This document shows positions 35,460-43,327 of a stretch of DNA of 64,000 nt, piece by piece (the first letter of the stretch is position 1; every line of letters starts with the position of its first letter). The notes beneath the pieces were generated by a model. The model was given only the letters and a program-made list of their open reading frames with translations. It was not told the DNA's origin and ran no database searches. This DNA comes from Clostridia bacterium (GTDB lineage: Bacteria; Bacillota; Clostridia; Oscillospirales; CAG-272), in NCBI GenBank assembly GCA_017501225.1, contig JAFVXH010000019.1, positions 330,666 to 394,665 on the forward strand, written 5' to 3'. Made by a program: the position numbers and the translations under genes.

Positions 35460-36038
35460 TCATAGTAAAAAGTTCCTGCCTTCCAAAATTTTTTTCAATT
35501 TCAGTCGGCCGCGGCTGATGCGACTGCGCACCGTGCCAAGCTCCAAGGAAAGCAGGCTTGCGATCTCCTCGTAGCTCAGTCCCTCATAGTCCCGTAAAAT
35601 CAGGATCTCCCGATACGGTAAGGGAAGCTCACGGATTGCGGCACGCACCATCTCGATCTGCTCCTCGCGGGCAAAATAAGCACTTGGATTATGGGCGATC
35701 TCCTCGTCGACAAGATCCACCTGATAGGAGCTCCCATCCTCGTCCTGTAAGTAAAGGGATTGCACGTCCTCGCGCCGTTGTCGCAAGAAATCGATGCAGG
35801 CGTTGCGCGTAATGCGGAAGATCCACGTCGAGAGCGATGCCTCCCCGCGAAACTGAGGGGTTGCGCTCCACAGCTTGATGAAAACCTCCTGCGTAACGTC
35901 CTCTGCGTCGGCATGATTGGCAAGCATGTGGTACGCATACGCAAACACACGGTTCTCATAGCGAACAAGCAATTCCTCGAACGCCTTTTCGTTTCCCTTT
36001 TTGATCTGCTTCCACAGACTCATATCATCCAACTGCAA
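35460..36038 (-). CDS. ECF-type RNA polymerase sigma factor
   Basis: This is a sigma-70 family group IV factor of about 192 residues with region 2 (FEELLVRYENRVFAYAYHML, ADAEDVTQEVFIKLW, WIFRITRNACIDFLRQRR) and region 4 (LPLPYREILILRDYEGLSYE, GTVRSRISRGRLKLKKIL). Regions 1 and 3 are lacking, as usual. I set the start at a TTG (36038, reading MQLDDMSLWK) since AGGAGG lies 8 nt upstream; the ATG at 36023 is 23 nt from it. The gene follows the leuS terminator by only about 30 nt and no promoter is visible between. Confidence 0.88.
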   Translation of the reverse strand: MQLDDMSLWKQIKKGNEKAFEELLVRYENRVFAYAYHMLANHADAEDVTQEVFIKLWSATPQFRGEASLSTWIFRITRNACIDFLRQRREDVQSLYLQDEDGSSYQVDLVDEEIAHNPSAYFAREEQIEMVRAAIRELPLPYREILILRDYEGLSYEEIASLLSLELGTVRSRISRGRLKLKKILEGRNFLL

Positions 36039-36071
36039 AACGCACGCCTCCTTCCTTGGAAGTTTTCCTTG

Positions 36072-36111
36072 AAAAACACAAGGGGTGCCGATCGGCACTC
36101 CCTGTGTTTTT
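36072..36111 (-). terminator. Intrinsic terminator after leuS
   Basis: On the minus strand AAAAACACA-GGGAG-TGCC-GATC-GGCA-CCCCT-TGTGTTTTT forms a long hairpin ending in a U-run. It closes the 20-kb dprA-leuS gene run and lies right before the sigma factor gene. Confidence 0.85.
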
Positions 36112-36122
36112 ACACAAAGCCT

Positions 36123-38525
36123 TTATTTTACAACGATATTAATGATCTTATTGGGAACGCAGATCTCCTTGATTACGGTCTTGCCCTCCAGCAGCACCGC
36201 GATCTTCTCATCCGCCTTTGCTGCCGCGATCGCATCGCTCTGCGGGCAGTTGAAGGGGATCTGGATGCTGGCGCGAACCTTGCCGTTGACCTGAACGGCT
36301 ACCTCGACGGTGCTGTCCACGGTCTTGCTCTCATCCCACTGCGGCCAAGGAGCCAAAGCGCAGAAGCCGTCGCCGCCAAGCTGCTCCCAGAGCTCCTCGG
36401 ACAGGTGAGGTGCAAAGGGACAAAGCAGACGGACAAGGATGAGCATCTCGTCCTTGGTAAGACTTCCCACTGCGGCAATATCGTTGAGCAGAGTCATCAT
36501 GCAAGCGATCGCCGTATTGAATTTGAGATCCTCGATATCAAGAGAGACCTTCTTGACCGTCTTGTGGAAGGCGGTCTCGAGCTTGGGAGTGACTCCCTCG
36601 CCCTTGATCAGATCCGTCAGATCCGCAATGCGCTCCAAAAATCTCTTACAGCCCTTCATCGAGCTCTCATTCCAGGGAGCGGCACTTGCGTAGTCACCCA
36701 TAAAGAGGACGTAGGTGCGAAGCACGTCAGCGCCCAGAACGTCAACGACGTCGTTGGGGTCTACTACGTTTCCGCGGGATTTGGACATCTTCTCGCCGTC
36801 AGGTCCCAAGATCAGACCCTGCGCGGTTCTCTTGGCGTAAGGCTCGCTGCAAGGAACGACGCCGATATCATAAAGGAACTTATGCCAGAAGCGCGAATAG
36901 ATCATATGTCTTGTGACATGCTCCATACCGCCGTTGTACCAGTCAACGGGCAGCCAATAGTTGAGCTTTTCGGGATCGGCAAGCGCGGACTCGTTGTGAG
37001 GATCGATATAGCGCAGAAAATACCAGGAGGAGCCTGCCCACTGAGGCATGGTATCGGTTTCTCTCTTTGCGTCCCTTCCACACTTGGGACACTTGCAGTT
37101 GACGTAAGCCTCGATCTTTGCAAGCGGGCTCTCGCCACCCTCACCGGGCTCAAAGTTCTCTACCTTGGGAAGCTTCAGGGGAAGCTCGTCATACGGAACG
37201 GCTACCATGCCGCAGTGCGCACAGTGCACGATCGGAATGGGCTCGCCCCAATATCTCTGACGGTTGAACGCCCAGTCCTTCATCTTGTACTGAACGCCGC
37301 CTTCACCGATTCCCTTCTCCTCCAGATATTCAAGCATCCTCTGAATGGATTCTTTTTTGTTGGTATAGCCATTGAGGAACTCGGAGTTGACCATCTCCCC
37401 GTCGCCTGCGTATGCGCCCTTGGAGATGTCACCGCCCTTGATGACCTCGATGATATCAATGCCGAACTTGGTGGCAAACTCCCAGTCGCGCTCATCGTGC
37501 GCAGGAACTGCCATGATCGCACCCGTACCGTAGCCCATCATGACGTAATCCGAAATATAAATGGGAATTTCCTTGTTGCTGACAGGGTTGATGGCGGTCA
37601 GTCCCTCGATGCGGACACCGCTCTTTTCCTTGACCAGCTGTGTACGCTCAAACTCGGTCTTCTTGGCGCATTCCTCGCGGTAAGCGTCGAGAGCCTCAAT
37701 GTTGGTAATGCGGTCGCGCTGCTCCTGAATCATGGGATGCTCGGGAGCAATGACCATGAAGGTCACACCAAAGAGCGTATCGGGACGCGTGGTATAAATA
37801 CGGAGCTTTTCGTCCGTCTGTGCGATCGTGAAGTTGACGAACGCGCCCGTGGACTTGCCGATCCAGTTGACCTGCTGCTGCTTGACGTTGGGAAGATAAT
37901 CGACCTCCTCCAATCCTTGGAGAAGCTTTTCTGCGTACTGCGTGATGCGCAGATACCAAACGGTCTTGGATTTTTGCACGATATCGCTATGGCAGATATC
38001 ACACTTGCCGCCCTGAGAGTCCTCGTTGGAAAGCACGACCTTGCAGTGCGGGCAATAGTTGACCAACGCGTTATCGCGGAATACCAAGCCGTTTTCGAAC
38101 ATTTTCAGGAAGATCCACTGCGTCCAGCGGTAGTAATCCTCCTCGGTGGTATCGATCACGCGCGACCAATCGAAGGAAAATCCGACGCGCTTGAGCTGGG
38201 ATGTAAACTTTGCGATATTGTTGTCGGTCACGATGCGGGGATGCGTTCCCGTCTTGATTGCATAGTTCTCCGTGGGAAGACCGTATGCGTCAAAGCCGAT
38301 CGGGAACAGCACGTTATAGCCTTGCATTCTTCTCTTACGGGAAACGACCTCAAGTCCCGAATACGCCTTGATGTGTCCGACGTGCATGCCGGCGCCGCTG
38401 GGATACGGAAACTCGACCAAGGTATAATACTTGGGCTTCTCACTGTTATCCTCAGCGCAAAATACCTTTGCTTCCTCCCACTTTTGTTGCCATTTGGGCT
38501 CAATCTGCTTAAAATCGTATTTCAT
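36123..38525 (-). CDS. leuS: Leucyl-tRNA synthetase
   Basis: This class Ia synthetase charges tRNA-Leu. The 800-residue product has the HIGH motif as HVGH (48-51, FPYPSGAGMHVGHIKAY), a zinc module (YCPHCKVVLSNE and CDICHSD), the CP1 editing domain with TTRPDTLFGVTF, and KMSKS (GEKMSKSRGNVVDPND). Length matches bacterial LeuS. There is no T-box leader because the gene is internal to an operon, 57 nt behind rsfS. Confidence 0.97.
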   Translation of the reverse strand: MKYDFKQIEPKWQQKWEEAKVFCAEDNSEKPKYYTLVEFPYPSGAGMHVGHIKAYSGLEVVSRKRRMQGYNVLFPIGFDAYGLPTENYAIKTGTHPRIVTDNNIAKFTSQLKRVGFSFDWSRVIDTTEEDYYRWTQWIFLKMFENGLVFRDNALVNYCPHCKVVLSNEDSQGGKCDICHSDIVQKSKTVWYLRITQYAEKLLQGLEEVDYLPNVKQQQVNWIGKSTGAFVNFTIAQTDEKLRIYTTRPDTLFGVTFMVIAPEHPMIQEQRDRITNIEALDAYREECAKKTEFERTQLVKEKSGVRIEGLTAINPVSNKEIPIYISDYVMMGYGTGAIMAVPAHDERDWEFATKFGIDIIEVIKGGDISKGAYAGDGEMVNSEFLNGYTNKKESIQRMLEYLEEKGIGEGGVQYKMKDWAFNRQRYWGEPIPIVHCAHCGMVAVPYDELPLKLPKVENFEPGEGGESPLAKIEAYVNCKCPKCGRDAKRETDTMPQWAGSSWYFLRYIDPHNESALADPEKLNYWLPVDWYNGGMEHVTRHMIYSRFWHKFLYDIGVVPCSEPYAKRTAQGLILGPDGEKMSKSRGNVVDPNDVVDVLGADVLRTYVLFMGDYASAAPWNESSMKGCKRFLERIADLTDLIKGEGVTPKLETAFHKTVKKVSLDIEDLKFNTAIACMMTLLNDIAAVGSLTKDEMLILVRLLCPFAPHLSEELWEQLGGDGFCALAPWPQWDESKTVDSTVEVAVQVNGKVRASIQIPFNCPQSDAIAAAKADEKIAVLLEGKTVIKEICVPNKIINIVVK

Positions 38526-38582
38526 GATATATCCTTTCTCCTTCGTGTATGGGCACGTGTGATAAATTTCAAAGCTGACAGC

Positions 38583-38978
38583 TTAGTCCTCGGTTTGCTC
38601 GAACGGAACGACCTCCGCGTCACCGTAAAGCTTTTCCAGCTGATAGAAGTCGCGGCTCTCGTGACTGAACACGTGAACGATGACGTGGGCGTAGTCCAGA
38701 ACGATCCAACCGTTGTTGTCGCGTCCCTCAAAATGATCTGGGACGACACCGCGAAGTCCGATCTTATATTCAACCTCCCCTGCCAAGGACTTGACCTGTG
38801 TGGAGGAGTTACCCGAGCAGATCACGAAATAATCGGTGATCACGGTTTGATCCTTGACGTGCAAAACCTTGATGGATCTTGCCTTTTTGGCATCCAGAAC
38901 GTCAAAGATCGCGCGTGCAAGCTCCTTTGGAGTCGCATCGGTCAGAGGCGGCAGCTGCTGCAAAATTTGTTCTTCCAT
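38583..38978 (-). CDS. rsfS: Ribosome silencing factor RsfS
   Basis: RsfS binds ribosomal protein L14 and blocks subunit joining under starvation. The 131-residue protein has the conserved DYFVICSGNSSTQVKSLA block and WIVLDYAHVIVHVFSHESRDFYQLEKLYGDAEVVP. The nadD-yqeK-LCP-rsfS-leuS order is typical of Firmicutes and supports the call. Confidence 0.95.
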   Translation of the reverse strand: MEEQILQQLPPLTDATPKELARAIFDVLDAKKARSIKVLHVKDQTVITDYFVICSGNSSTQVKSLAGEVEYKIGLRGVVPDHFEGRDNNGWIVLDYAHVIVHVFSHESRDFYQLEKLYGDAEVVPFEQTED

Positions 38979-39005
38979 GAAAAATCAGTATCCTTTCTTA
39001 GCACC

Positions 39006-39971
39006 TCAGGAGATCGGAAGATCCCCCTCGGACGCAATATAAATTTTATGAAACGCGGAATGCTCCTCCCGATCGAAAAGACCGTTTGGATCAAATTCCG
39101 CCAAAGTGATCGGTGTTGTGGGAAGCAAGAATTCGTTGACCGCGCGGGCAGCACCCTCACGGTTGAGCACGTAATAGGACGCACCGCTCGATCCATAGGC
39201 GGCTTGTCCCGGTACCGTTGCGCTTGGCAGCTCCTCGAACGGAAAGGACTCAAGCGACGCAAAGAGCGTCACCGCCTGCGCAAATCCGAGATTGGTCTGA
39301 ACGCTCGTCAGGACCGAGGCCAGGAGCGACAGAAGCCGAAAGGGCGAGCAGACCTGACACTTTTGTCCAAGTGCCTTAAGAAAGAGCTTTTGCGCATCCA
39401 GGCGACCAAGATCGGCATCCGCATATCCCGCGCGATAGCGCACGAAATGCTCTGCCTGCTTTCCGTCCAGATGAATCTGCCCCTGCGGAATGTCGATTTC
39501 AAGATTCTGTGCGGAATCGACGTAGTGCATCGGCACGGGATTGTAAAGATCTACCCCACCGATGGCATCCACCATACTGTCCACTCCGTCCAGATCCAGA
39601 ATACAGAAATAACGGATGGGCACTCCAAAGGAAGCGGAGAGCGTATCAAGCAGCGCCTGCTCGCCTAAGGAGGTCAGTGCCCCATTGATCTTTTTGTAAT
39701 CTCTGTCGGTATACTCAAAGTAGGTATCCCGCGGAATCTGCAGAACGGTTGCCAGCTTTTGCCTGGGGTCAACAGTCAGCAAAAACATGCTGTCGGTCAG
39801 CTTTTTGGAAGCATCGCGCCCAAGAACCAGAATTCTGGTGGCTGCACTTCCCTCCGCTTTTGTTCGATCCGCGAGCAGCTGTACCCCCGCAGCCTGCGCG
39901 GGAATTGCCGCAAGCAGACAGACGAAGATCAGAAAAAAGGCTACGGTTACAATGAAATTACGCTTTGGCAT
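39006..39971 (-). CDS. LCP (LytR-CpsA-Psr) family cell-wall glycopolymer ligase
   Basis: LCP enzymes move teichoic acid or capsular polymers from lipid carrier to peptidoglycan outside the cell. The 321-residue product has an N-terminal signal anchor (NFIVTVAFFLIFVCLLAAIPAQA), the entry motif ILVLGRDASKKLTDSMFLL with DS, the phosphate-binding VLQIPRDTYFEY and the Arg-rich HFVRYRAGYADADLGRLDAQ. ATG at 39971 follows AAAGGAG; a longer frame lacks a site. The usual DxxR-type Arg residues are present, so it should be active. Confidence 0.87.
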   Translation of the reverse strand: MPKRNFIVTVAFFLIFVCLLAAIPAQAAGVQLLADRTKAEGSAATRILVLGRDASKKLTDSMFLLTVDPRQKLATVLQIPRDTYFEYTDRDYKKINGALTSLGEQALLDTLSASFGVPIRYFCILDLDGVDSMVDAIGGVDLYNPVPMHYVDSAQNLEIDIPQGQIHLDGKQAEHFVRYRAGYADADLGRLDAQKLFLKALGQKCQVCSPFRLLSLLASVLTSVQTNLGFAQAVTLFASLESFPFEELPSATVPGQAAYGSSGASYYVLNREGAARAVNEFLLPTTPITLAEFDPNGLFDREEHSAFHKIYIASEGDLPIS

Positions 39972-40026
39972 ACGATTTCTCCTTTGGTTTGGGTATGTAG
40001 AAATCCTGCCAGAACGGAATGATGCT

Positions 40027-40662
40027 TTAAGGATTGGCGCGAGCAAACAAAAGCTCGTTGCGCGCCTCGACCGTATCGATCGCGACGCTTTTGTGCTCTG
40101 CGATCAGATCGTTGACCGTCATGTCAAGCGAGAGCAGTATCACGTCATCCAAAAGTGCGATGCGCTCCGCCGGATTCATCTCCTCGGGCTTTGCATCCCA
40201 GAAGGTCTTGCGAAGCAGAACGCAGGTGTCAAACGTGCGGGATTCGTCGATATAATCCGCCAGATACAACAGCTTTTCGGTCAGCGTCATGCCCGCGTGT
40301 CCCGTGGTGTGCCAGCGCACAGCATCAATGACCGTAGGATGGGCAAATTCGGGATAGAGCGATGGGATCAGTGCCGCCGCCGTGCGTGCATGCAAAGTTT
40401 TCGGTGCAAAAAGCTCCTCTTTCGTAGCTTCCAGCCCAAGGCTTTGCAGAGAAGCAAGATGCTCCTCCTTCGTGCATTCCTTGGTAATATCGTGCAGCAG
40501 TGCCGCCGCGCGCATGAGCAGCTCCTCGTCCGGTGTGTAAAGCGCGCAAAGACGCGCGACCATGTCCTCGACGGCAAGCGTATGCGCGTATCTCTTGGCT
40601 GACATTCGTTTGCCGACCGATACACGCAGCTCTGTCAGCATTTCCAAAGTAATCCCTATCAT
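40027..40662 (-). CDS. yqeK: HD-domain Ap4A hydrolase YqeK
   Basis: YqeK-type enzymes hydrolyse diadenosine tetraphosphate symmetrically to ADP. The 211-residue protein carries the HD metal site: H26 (RYAHTLAVEDM), the HD pair in ALLHDITKE, then H68 (EEHLASL), H91 (LHARTAAA) and H117 (VRWHTTGHAGMT). It lies between nadD and the LCP gene as in many Firmicutes, with a gap of 21 nt to nadD. Confidence 0.88.
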   Translation of the reverse strand: MIGITLEMLTELRVSVGKRMSAKRYAHTLAVEDMVARLCALYTPDEELLMRAAALLHDITKECTKEEHLASLQSLGLEATKEELFAPKTLHARTAAALIPSLYPEFAHPTVIDAVRWHTTGHAGMTLTEKLLYLADYIDESRTFDTCVLLRKTFWDAKPEEMNPAERIALLDDVILLSLDMTVNDLIAEHKSVAIDTVEARNELLFARANP

Positions 40663-40683
40663 TATTCTCGCCCTTCTCTCAAT

Positions 40684-41286
40684 TCAAACGTACAAATGAT
40701 TGTCTTGAATGTATTTTTTCACCGCAAATGGGACCATTTGATCAACGGATTCTCCCTTTTGCAGTGCTTTTCGCACCTGATTTGAGGAAAGCTCAATGGG
40801 TTCGACAAGGATCTTGCGAACCATTTTGCCGTATTTTTGATGGTATTCCCCGATCTTTTGAATAATCGCTTGCTCGGTCGTGGGATCCTTCTCTCTGCGA
40901 ATGTATACGGGATAGGACAAAGAGAATATCTCCGCAGGCTCTCGCCAACGGTCCAGCGTCAGCACCATATCGGTGCCGCAGAGCAAAAACAAGCGGCGGT
41001 CCTTTCCCGACAGCTCACGCAGAGTTTCCACGGTGTAGCTTTTTCCCCCGCGTAAGATCTCCATATCGCTGACGTACACGCCCTCCATCTGAGAAAAGGC
41101 AAGGCGGCACATATTCAGACGGTGCTCCGCTGATACAGGCATATCCATCTCCTTATGCGGCGGAGTCGCGGTGGGAATGACGTAAAGAATATCCAGCCAC
41201 ATTTGCTCCATAAACGCCTTTGCGGCGGCAATGTGACCGTTATGCGGGGGCGAGAAGGTGCCTCCGTAAATACCGATGCGCGTCAT
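40684..41286 (-). CDS. nadD: Nicotinate-nucleotide adenylyltransferase
   Basis: NadD adenylates nicotinate mononucleotide, the penultimate step of NAD synthesis. The 200-residue protein begins RIGIYGGTFSPPHNGHIAAA with the nucleotidyltransferase GxFxPxHxGH motif and has the later ISSTxxR-type motif as ELSSNQVRKAL. Its ATG overlaps the yhbY stop as ATGA, so the two are coupled. Confidence 0.95.
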   Translation of the reverse strand: MTRIGIYGGTFSPPHNGHIAAAKAFMEQMWLDILYVIPTATPPHKEMDMPVSAEHRLNMCRLAFSQMEGVYVSDMEILRGGKSYTVETLRELSGKDRRLFLLCGTDMVLTLDRWREPAEIFSLSYPVYIRREKDPTTEQAIIQKIGEYHQKYGKMVRKILVEPIELSSNQVRKALQKGESVDQMVPFAVKKYIQDNHLYV

Positions 41287-41579
41287 GCCCGCGGAAGCTC
41301 GATCACGGGCTTCTTCTCAGAGGCGCGGTAGAGAACGATCTTGCGTCCCGTCGCGATAACGGGCTCGGCGTCAAGCGCATCACAAAGTCCCTCCAGAACC
41401 TCCTTAGGCGTATATCCGCTGTTTTCCAATACGGTCAGCTTGATCAGCTCCCGTGCCTCCAGAGCATCCGAGAGTGTTTTGAGCAAGGGCTCGGTAACTC
41501 CGCCCTTGCCAATCTGCATAATCGCACTCTGCTCGGTGGCAAGAGCGCGCAGATACGCACGTTGCTTTGATGTGATCAT
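41283..41579 (-). CDS. yhbY: YhbY/CRM-domain RNA-binding protein
   Basis: This 98-residue single CRM domain associates with pre-50S ribosomes in other bacteria. It has the start ITSKQRAYLRALA, the GxxG loop (QIGKGGVTEPLL) that contacts RNA, and RELIKLTVLEN. ATG at 41579 follows AAAGGAA and replaces an earlier in-frame start. It overlaps nadD and follows rdgB by 10 nt. Confidence 0.92.
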   Translation of the reverse strand: MITSKQRAYLRALATEQSAIMQIGKGGVTEPLLKTLSDALEARELIKLTVLENSGYTPKEVLEGLCDALDAEPVIATGRKIVLYRASEKKPVIELPRA

Positions 41580-41589
41580 AGGGTTCCTT

Positions 41590-42216
41590 TCAATCCTCCT
41601 TGGAGGAATCAATCATAGTTTTCAGTTGCTCGGCAAGAGCGGCGATCGCCTTGGCGCGATGCGAGATCTGATTTTTTTCCTTGGCGTCAAGCTCCGCAAA
41701 GGTCTTTTGCAGAGGCTCGTAGAAGAAGAGCGGATCGTATCCAAAGCCGCCGCCTCCGCGGTACTCCTCAAGGATCAAGCCCTTGGCTTCTCCGCGTACG
41801 ACGCATTCCCTGCCGTCCGGAAAAACGCAGGCGATGCTGCAGACAAATGCACCCGTGCGTCTCTCTTTGGGAACACCCTTAAGTCTTGCGAGCAGAAAGC
41901 GGTTGTTCGCCTCATCGCAATGATCCTCAAGTCCTCCGTAGTGCGATGCGTAGCGCGCCGAATAAATACCCGGCGCTCCACCAAGCGCATCTACCGTAAG
42001 GCCTGAATCGTCGCCAATGCCGATATATCCGCTTCTTGACGCCGCCAGCGCCTTGATGCGCGCGTTTTCCTCAAACGTCGTTCCGTTTTCCTCGATTTCC
42101 TCGAAAAAACCGACGTCATCCAAAGAAAGAATCTCGATATTTGCAAAGCTGCTTTGCAAAATCGCCTTCAATTCCGCGATTTTTTTGCGGTTGCGGGATG
42201 CCAATACGATTGTCAT
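41590..42216 (-). CDS. rdgB: XTP/dITP diphosphatase (Ham1/RdgB)
   Basis: RdgB removes ITP, dITP and XTP from the nucleotide pool. The 208-residue protein has TIVLASRNRKKIAELKAIL, ENGTTFEENARIKA, GDDSGLTVDALGGAPGIYSARYA and GFGYDPLFFYEP. The start is either 42216 (family-typical, MTIVLAS) or 42228 (adds MGKH); neither has a strong ribosome-binding site, so coupling to ftsY, which ends about 20 nt upstream, is likely. Confidence 0.94.
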   Translation of the reverse strand: MTIVLASRNRKKIAELKAILQSSFANIEILSLDDVGFFEEIEENGTTFEENARIKALAASRSGYIGIGDDSGLTVDALGGAPGIYSARYASHYGGLEDHCDEANNRFLLARLKGVPKERRTGAFVCSIACVFPDGRECVVRGEAKGLILEEYRGGGGFGYDPLFFYEPLQKTFAELDAKEKNQISHRAKAIAALAEQLKTMIDSSKED

Positions 42217-42235
42217 ATGCTTACCCATTCCCGAC

Positions 42236-43327
42236 TTACTGAAAGAGTGCGCGAACAAACTCTGCCTGATCGAACGCCTGCATATCGTCAAGCTTCTCAC
42301 CAACGCCGATAAACTTGACGGGAATGCCAAGCTCGCGGCGAATGGAAAGCACGATACCGCCCTTGGCGGTTCCGTCCAGCTTGTTTAAGATCAAGCCCGT
42401 CAGTGCCGCTGCGTTCTTGAATTCCTTTGCCTGAGAAATGGCGTTCTGTCCCGTCGTGGCATCCAACACCAACAGGTTTTCACGGCTGGCTCCGGGCAGC
42501 TCGCGGTCGATGACGCGGTTGATCTTGGCAAGCTCGTTCATCAGGTTGGTCTTGTTGTGTAATCTTCCCGCCGTATCAATGATCAGAACGTCCGCCTTCT
42601 TGTTTTTGGCGGCATGGCAAGCGTCAAATACGACTGCCGCGGGGTCACTTCCCTCGTTCTGTCGTACCAGCTCAACCTTTGCACGCTCGCACCAGACGGC
42701 AAGCTGATCGATCGCCGCCGCACGGAAGGTATCCGCCGCCGCGACCACCACACGCTTACTTTCAAGGCGCAGCTGATTGGAGATCTTTCCGATGGAGGTC
42801 GTCTTACCGACGCCGTTGACGCCGATGACCAGAATGACGCTCGGGGTCGTTTCCAGCTTCAAGGGCTCACCCTCACCGATCATATCACCCAAAATTTGGT
42901 GCAACGCCTCGGTGACCTGCTCCTTTTCCTTCAGGCGCCCGTCCTTGATGCGCTCGCGGAGCTCCTCGATGATCTCCTCCGTAGCACCTACGCCAACGTC
43001 GGCACAGATCAAAAGCTCCTCCAGCTCCTCCAAAAGCTCCTCGTCTACCTTGACAAAGTTCTTAAGCAGATCGTCGATCTGACCGAACAGCGCGTTCTTG
43101 GTCTTGCTAAGACCCTCGCGTACGCGGCTCCAGAAGGATTTTTTCTCCTTTTTACGCGTTTCTTCATCAAGAGGCTCCTCGGCGGGGACGACCTTGTCGG
43201 TCTGAGGCATCTCCGCTTCAGCCGTGACTTGCTCGGTATTCTCTGTGACCTCGGAAGAGGGCTTCTCTTCCTGTTCGGTCACCTCCTCTTGCTTCTTTTT
43301 TCCGAACAGCTTATCCAAAAATGCCAT
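42236..43327 (-). CDS. ftsY: Signal recognition particle receptor FtsY
   Basis: FtsY is the membrane-associated SRP GTPase. The 363-residue product has an acidic A domain (about 1-65), the N domain and the G domain with GVNGVGKTT, DTFRAAA, DTAGRLHNK, NKLDGTAKGG and the GVGEKLDDM closing motif. ATG at 43327 follows GGGAGGA; the gene overlaps the end of smc by 17 nt. The smc-ftsY order is classic for Firmicutes, but the usual ylxM-ffh pair does not follow here. Confidence 0.95.
   Translation of the reverse strand: MAFLDKLFGKKKQEEVTEQEEKPSSEVTENTEQVTAEAEMPQTDKVVPAEEPLDEETRKKEKKSFWSRVREGLSKTKNALFGQIDDLLKNFVKVDEELLEELEELLICADVGVGATEEIIEELRERIKDGRLKEKEQVTEALHQILGDMIGEGEPLKLETTPSVILVIGVNGVGKTTSIGKISNQLRLESKRVVVAAADTFRAAAIDQLAVWCERAKVELVRQNEGSDPAAVVFDACHAAKNKKADVLIIDTAGRLHNKTNLMNELAKINRVIDRELPGASRENLLVLDATTGQNAISQAKEFKNAAALTGLILNKLDGTAKGGIVLSIRRELGIPVKFIGVGEKLDDMQAFDQAEFVRALFQ

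Noticed and set aside
38526..38582. T-box leader for leuS
   Set aside because: Only 57 nt lie between rsfS and leuS, with no specifier or antiterminator structure.
35760..39668. A 1302-codon plus-strand ORF across the sigma, leuS, rsfS and LCP genes
   Set aside because: It is wholly antisense to well-conserved genes, has no homology-like motifs and arises from the codon bias of the opposite strand. The same holds for the long antisense frames at 51125-53104 (topA), 59063-60940 (acn), 21938-23869 (ABC) and 29964-31331 (secA).
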